NCBI GenBank assembly: GCA_023489065.1
Contig: JAMDCL010000076.1
Coordinates: 1-8,421 of the forward strand
Direction of reading: 5' to 3'
DNA length: 8,421 nucleotides
Origin: Deltaproteobacteria bacterium
GTDB taxonomy: Bacteria > JAMCPX01
The notes under the pieces were generated by a model that saw only the letters and a program-made list of their open reading frames with translations, searched no databases and was not told the origin of the DNA. How positions within the stretch are numbered: the first letter of the stretch is position 1; each line of letters begins with the position of its first letter. Of this stretch, positions 6,221 to 8,421 are shown piece by piece. Position numbers and translations under genes: made by a program.

Positions 6221-7642
6221 TTATTTTGCCGCAGGTGCTGTTTTCTGCGTCAGGAGCTTTATAACCTGCTTGAAATTCGTGGATGCATTATCGAGCAGGC
6301 TTGAGGCATAGTCCACATTGTGGATGCCTTTCGCAGCTTTGACGAACAACAGATTGTATGAGGCAGCCTGATACAACTTTAATGCCTGCTGATAATCAGG
6401 ATTATTTTTGGAAGCAGCGTTGATGAGCTTCTTCGCCTCGAGATGCCTGGTTTCCGAATCCGCAAGCATGGATTTCAGGTTTTCTTTCCACATCGTGTAA
6501 ATGTCCTGATATCCCTTGCCATGACAGGTCGTGCATCCGACTGCTCCTCCAATATAGGTCTGTCCGAACAGCTTTGCGTTCACTCCGTGTTGTGTCGCAA
6601 CCTTATGGCAGCCGATACATTTGACATTGGCCTTAAACATGGGGCTTGCCGATCCCTTGACCCCGATGCCCCCGACACCCATATACATGTCTTCCTGCGC
6701 TGTATGCATGTTCTGGCTGTGGCAGAGCGTACAATTGCTTGCGTACTCCAGCGGTTTGATGGATGTTTCGAGTCCGTGTTTGATTTCAAGGTGGCACAGC
6801 GTGCAGGTGATTTTATGCTTGGTTACATGCCACTCATGTATGAATGTCGTGTCCGTATAATATGCAATCCTTGCCGGTATATTATGACAGGCATAACAGC
6901 GTTCTTTTGGTACCTCGCCTGTACCTTGAATCACGTCGAGGTGACAGTCGACGCACTTTATATTCGGATTGTGTTCCAAAAAGTCCAGGTGATTGTACGA
7001 TATGCCGTTTACATTGATGGTTTGCCGCGGTATCTGGTGGCACTGCAAACAATTGTTAACATCCTTGTTGTTGTTCTCATTATTCAGCTTTGAAAAGTGG
7101 CAGAGGAAGCATGTTTCATACGTAACCTCTATGTGCCGTCCGACGACGATCTGGGAATGGCAGCTTGTACACCGCAGTTTCAGGTCTTTTATATGCTCCA
7201 TGTGCGGTATATGGTTAAAGTTCACGCCTTTCGGGGTGACGACACTGCCGACGAGCAGCCGTGTGGAATGGCAGCCGATTCTCATGCAGCTCGCATCTGG
7301 TATATCCGCGAACGGCCTGGGGTCATACGTTTTGGTAAAGTACCGTACGACCATGGAGAAGTTCTGTACCTTGTGCCATGCGGCAGATTCGAGGCTATTT
7401 GTCGGGGGGTAATGGCATTCTACACAGGGTACGAAGTTGTGTGCGGATACCTTCCATGCATTATAGTAAGGGACCATAATATGGCAGCTTTTGCAGAAGG
7501 TCGGACTTTCGCTGTATTCCACAAAACTGAAAAAAACAATAAACGATACGAATAAAAGTCCCAGGATCGCAGTCAGGATCTTATGGGACCGCATAAAATG
7601 TTTCATCCTTTTTGATTTTATTTCTTCTTTTTTTTCTTCCAT
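6221..7642 (-). CDS. Membrane-anchored multihaem cytochrome c with NapC/NirT-type N-terminus (about 12 haems)
   Basis: A 473-residue protein. After a basic N-terminus, one hydrophobic helix (about 22-41) anchors it, leaving the rest in the periplasm. CXXCH haem sites start at residues 50, 73, 158, 178, 198, 230, 249, 280, 304, 342 and 370, and a CX4CH site (CMRIGCH) at 119: twelve haems if all are filled. The first pair (FCKSCHIMVPYYNAW ... PCVECHYPP) matches NapC/NirT/NrfH quinol dehydrogenases. From residue 140 on, histidine-rich stretches such as FNHIPHMEH precede paired haems, like class III cytochromes. Residues about 385-470 are a haem-free helical tail with GIHN (439-442). The likely role is passing electrons from quinol to periplasmic acceptors; the acceptor is unknown. 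ATG 7642 is chosen because GAGAGG lies 6 bases upstream; an in-frame TTG at 7681 has no such site. No terminal reductase is adjacent. Confidence 0.92.
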   Translation of the reverse strand: MEEKKEEIKSKRMKHFMRSHKILTAILGLLFVSFIVFFSFVEYSESPTFCKSCHIMVPYYNAWKVSAHNFVPCVECHYPPTNSLESAAWHKVQNFSMVVRYFTKTYDPRPFADIPDASCMRIGCHSTRLLVGSVVTPKGVNFNHIPHMEHIKDLKLRCTSCHSQIVVGRHIEVTYETCFLCHFSKLNNENNNKDVNNCLQCHQIPRQTINVNGISYNHLDFLEHNPNIKCVDCHLDVIQGTGEVPKERCYACHNIPARIAYYTDTTFIHEWHVTKHKITCTLCHLEIKHGLETSIKPLEYASNCTLCHSQNMHTAQEDMYMGVGGIGVKGSASPMFKANVKCIGCHKVATQHGVNAKLFGQTYIGGAVGCTTCHGKGYQDIYTMWKENLKSMLADSETRHLEAKKLINAASKNNPDYQQALKLYQAASYNLLFVKAAKGIHNVDYASSLLDNASTNFKQVIKLLTQKTAPAAK

Positions 7643-7735
7643 GTTTTTCCTCTCATCCGTAGAATAGCAGAAAAAAAGCAAAATTCATACCAGAACCCTC
7701 ATCTTTTCATTGTTCCGTAGATCAGACATAGAGCA

Positions 7736-7759
7736 AGGCGTATTGCAGGATATACGCCT
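7736..7759. promoter_or_regulatory. Inverted repeat AGGCGTAT-N8-ATACGCCT, possible operator
   Basis: AGGCGTAT (7736-7743) and ATACGCCT (7752-7759) are perfect 8-base complements separated by 8 bases. The centre lies about 105 bp upstream of the cytochrome start and about 200 bp from miaB. The 16-bp distance between half-site centres is compatible with a dimeric regulator on one DNA face, or with a hairpin in a cytochrome leader. No matching regulator is visible. Confidence 0.4.
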
Positions 7760-7912
7760 ATAGAAATTTTGCAAAAGCGATAGTATCATTATCCGGGCTT
7801 TTCATAACAACAGAGTATCTGCATGAAACGACTGGAACGTTCTAACGGGTGAACTGGGTGTTTTGCCCCACCTGTGTGCGCGTTTATGCGCAACGTCTTT
7901 GCTCGTTTCCAT

Positions 7913-7941
7913 TTGACAATAATGCATATCACTATTACAAT
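7913..7941 (+). promoter_or_regulatory. Near-consensus sigma-70 promoter directly before miaB
   Basis: TTGACA (7913-7918, perfect -35) is followed by a 17-base spacer and TACAAT (7936-7941, 5 of 6 at -10). Initiation would normally fall 6-10 bases beyond, at about 7947-7951. The miaB ATG is at 7951, so the transcript would have a leader of 0-4 bases. Confidence 0.72.
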
Positions 7942-7950
7942 TTTCAACGT

Positions 7951-8421
7951 ATGAAAAAAGTGTATATCGAAACGTACGGCTGTCAGATGAATGAACATGA
8001 TTCGGAGAGGATGCTGGCAATCCTTTCCGGCAATGGCTATGTGCAGACCGACAAGCCGAAGGAGGCAGAGGTCGTCATCGTGAATACCTGCAGTGTACGG
8101 GCAAAGGCCGAGCAAAAGGCCTATTCCAGCATAGGGAGATATACCGGGCTGAAGAATAAAAAGCCGGGGATCGGAAAAGACAGGGTCGTTGTTTTCAGCG
8201 GCTGTGTCGCCCAGCAGGAAGGCAAAAAATTACTCGGCAGGTTCAAAGGCCTCAATGTCGTGGTCGGACCTTCGCAGGTTCACAGGATCGACGAGCTTGT
8301 CAATAAGGCTAAAACAGACGGGACCGTTATTGCCGTAGCACCGGATAAGGACCAGGAGCGCTTCAGAAACCCTGTGAAGGGTATTCATGGAGTAAAGGCC
8401 TTTGTTACGATCATGGAAGGG
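7951..8421 (+). CDS. miaB: tRNA-2-methylthio-N6-dimethylallyladenosine synthase MiaB, N-terminal part (3' end outside window)
   Basis: The first 157 residues of a protein usually near 440. MiaB is a radical SAM methylthiotransferase that adds the 2-methylthio group to i6A37 in tRNAs reading UNN codons. The start KKVYIETYGCQMNEHDSERM is diagnostic of MiaB rather than RimO or MtaB. Cys11, Cys47 (VNTCSVR) and Cys85 (FSGCVAQQEG) are the three ligands of the auxiliary [4Fe-4S] cluster of the UPF0004 domain. The radical SAM CxxxCxxC motif would lie just past the window end. ATG 7951 gives the conserved N-terminus. An upstream in-frame GTG (7876) would add 25 unconserved residues and would overlap the promoter. 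No Shine-Dalgarno precedes the ATG, consistent with leaderless translation. Confidence 0.95.
   Translation, partial: MKKVYIETYGCQMNEHDSERMLAILSGNGYVQTDKPKEAEVVIVNTCSVRAKAEQKAYSSIGRYTGLKNKKPGIGKDRVVVFSGCVAQQEGKKLLGRFKGLNVVVGPSQVHRIDELVNKAKTDGTVIAVAPDKDQERFRNPVKGIHGVKAFVTIMEG

Larger units (their letters stand above)
7643..7950. other. Divergent intergenic region between the cytochrome and miaB
   Basis: About 308 bases without a gene. It holds the cytochrome ribosome binding site (GAGAGG, minus strand 7654-7649), an inverted repeat at 7736-7759, a small hairpin TGCGC-N6-GCGCA at 7877-7892 and the miaB promoter at 7913-7941. I find no convincing minus-strand promoter for the cytochrome, which may depend on an activator or another sigma factor. 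No RNA gene is recognised. Confidence 0.5.

Noticed and set aside
6443..7555. Several plus-strand open frames opposite the cytochrome
   Set aside because: They are antisense to a gene with twelve haem-binding motifs. Their Cys/Met/Val-rich composition is what the reverse complement of such a sequence gives.
7789..8115. 108-codon minus-strand frame over the miaB start
   Set aside because: It overlaps the conserved N-terminus of MiaB antisense and has no recognisable domain.

Overview
The window looks like ordinary chromosomal DNA of a free-living, probably anaerobic or microaerophilic bacterium with roughly balanced base composition. A NapC-anchored cytochrome with about a dozen haems, a cobalamin-binding radical SAM enzyme and a HesB-like protein are gene types common in Nitrospirota and Desulfobacterota. 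That assignment is an inference from gene content only. I see no mobile element, CRISPR array, tRNA, rRNA or phage gene.

Layout, left to right: (1) the 3' end of a beta-propeller protein built of 41-residue repeats (+, cut by the window start). (2) A 60-bp inverted repeat between this gene and a convergent small HesB/IscA-like gene (-), whose probable promoter overlaps a TTAACCGCAG repeat/palindrome. (3) A YgjP-type zinc metallopeptidase (+), an aldo/keto reductase (+) with a very strong ribosome binding site, and the mechanosensitive channel MscL (+). These look like separate transcription units on one strand. (4) Three minus-strand genes: a B12-binding radical SAM protein of the DUF4070/HpnP-like type, an exported PEBP-family (YbhB/YbcL) protein that starts at TTG, and a membrane-anchored multihaem cytochrome c with 11 CXXCH and one CX4CH motif, closed by a textbook intrinsic terminator. 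(5) A 308-bp divergent intergenic region leading to miaB (+, cut by the window end). Its near-consensus promoter ends nine bases before the ATG, so the mRNA is probably leaderless.

The genes do not form one pathway. The cytochrome would move electrons from the quinone pool to the periplasm, and MscL protects against osmotic downshock. MiaB modifies tRNA and, like the HesB-like protein, belongs to iron-sulfur biology. The radical SAM protein probably methylates or otherwise modifies an unknown, possibly lipid, substrate. I found no undescribed multi-gene system. The best leads are the leaderless miaB start, the repeat-flanked HesB promoter, the haem architecture of the cytochrome and the orphan HpnP-like enzyme.
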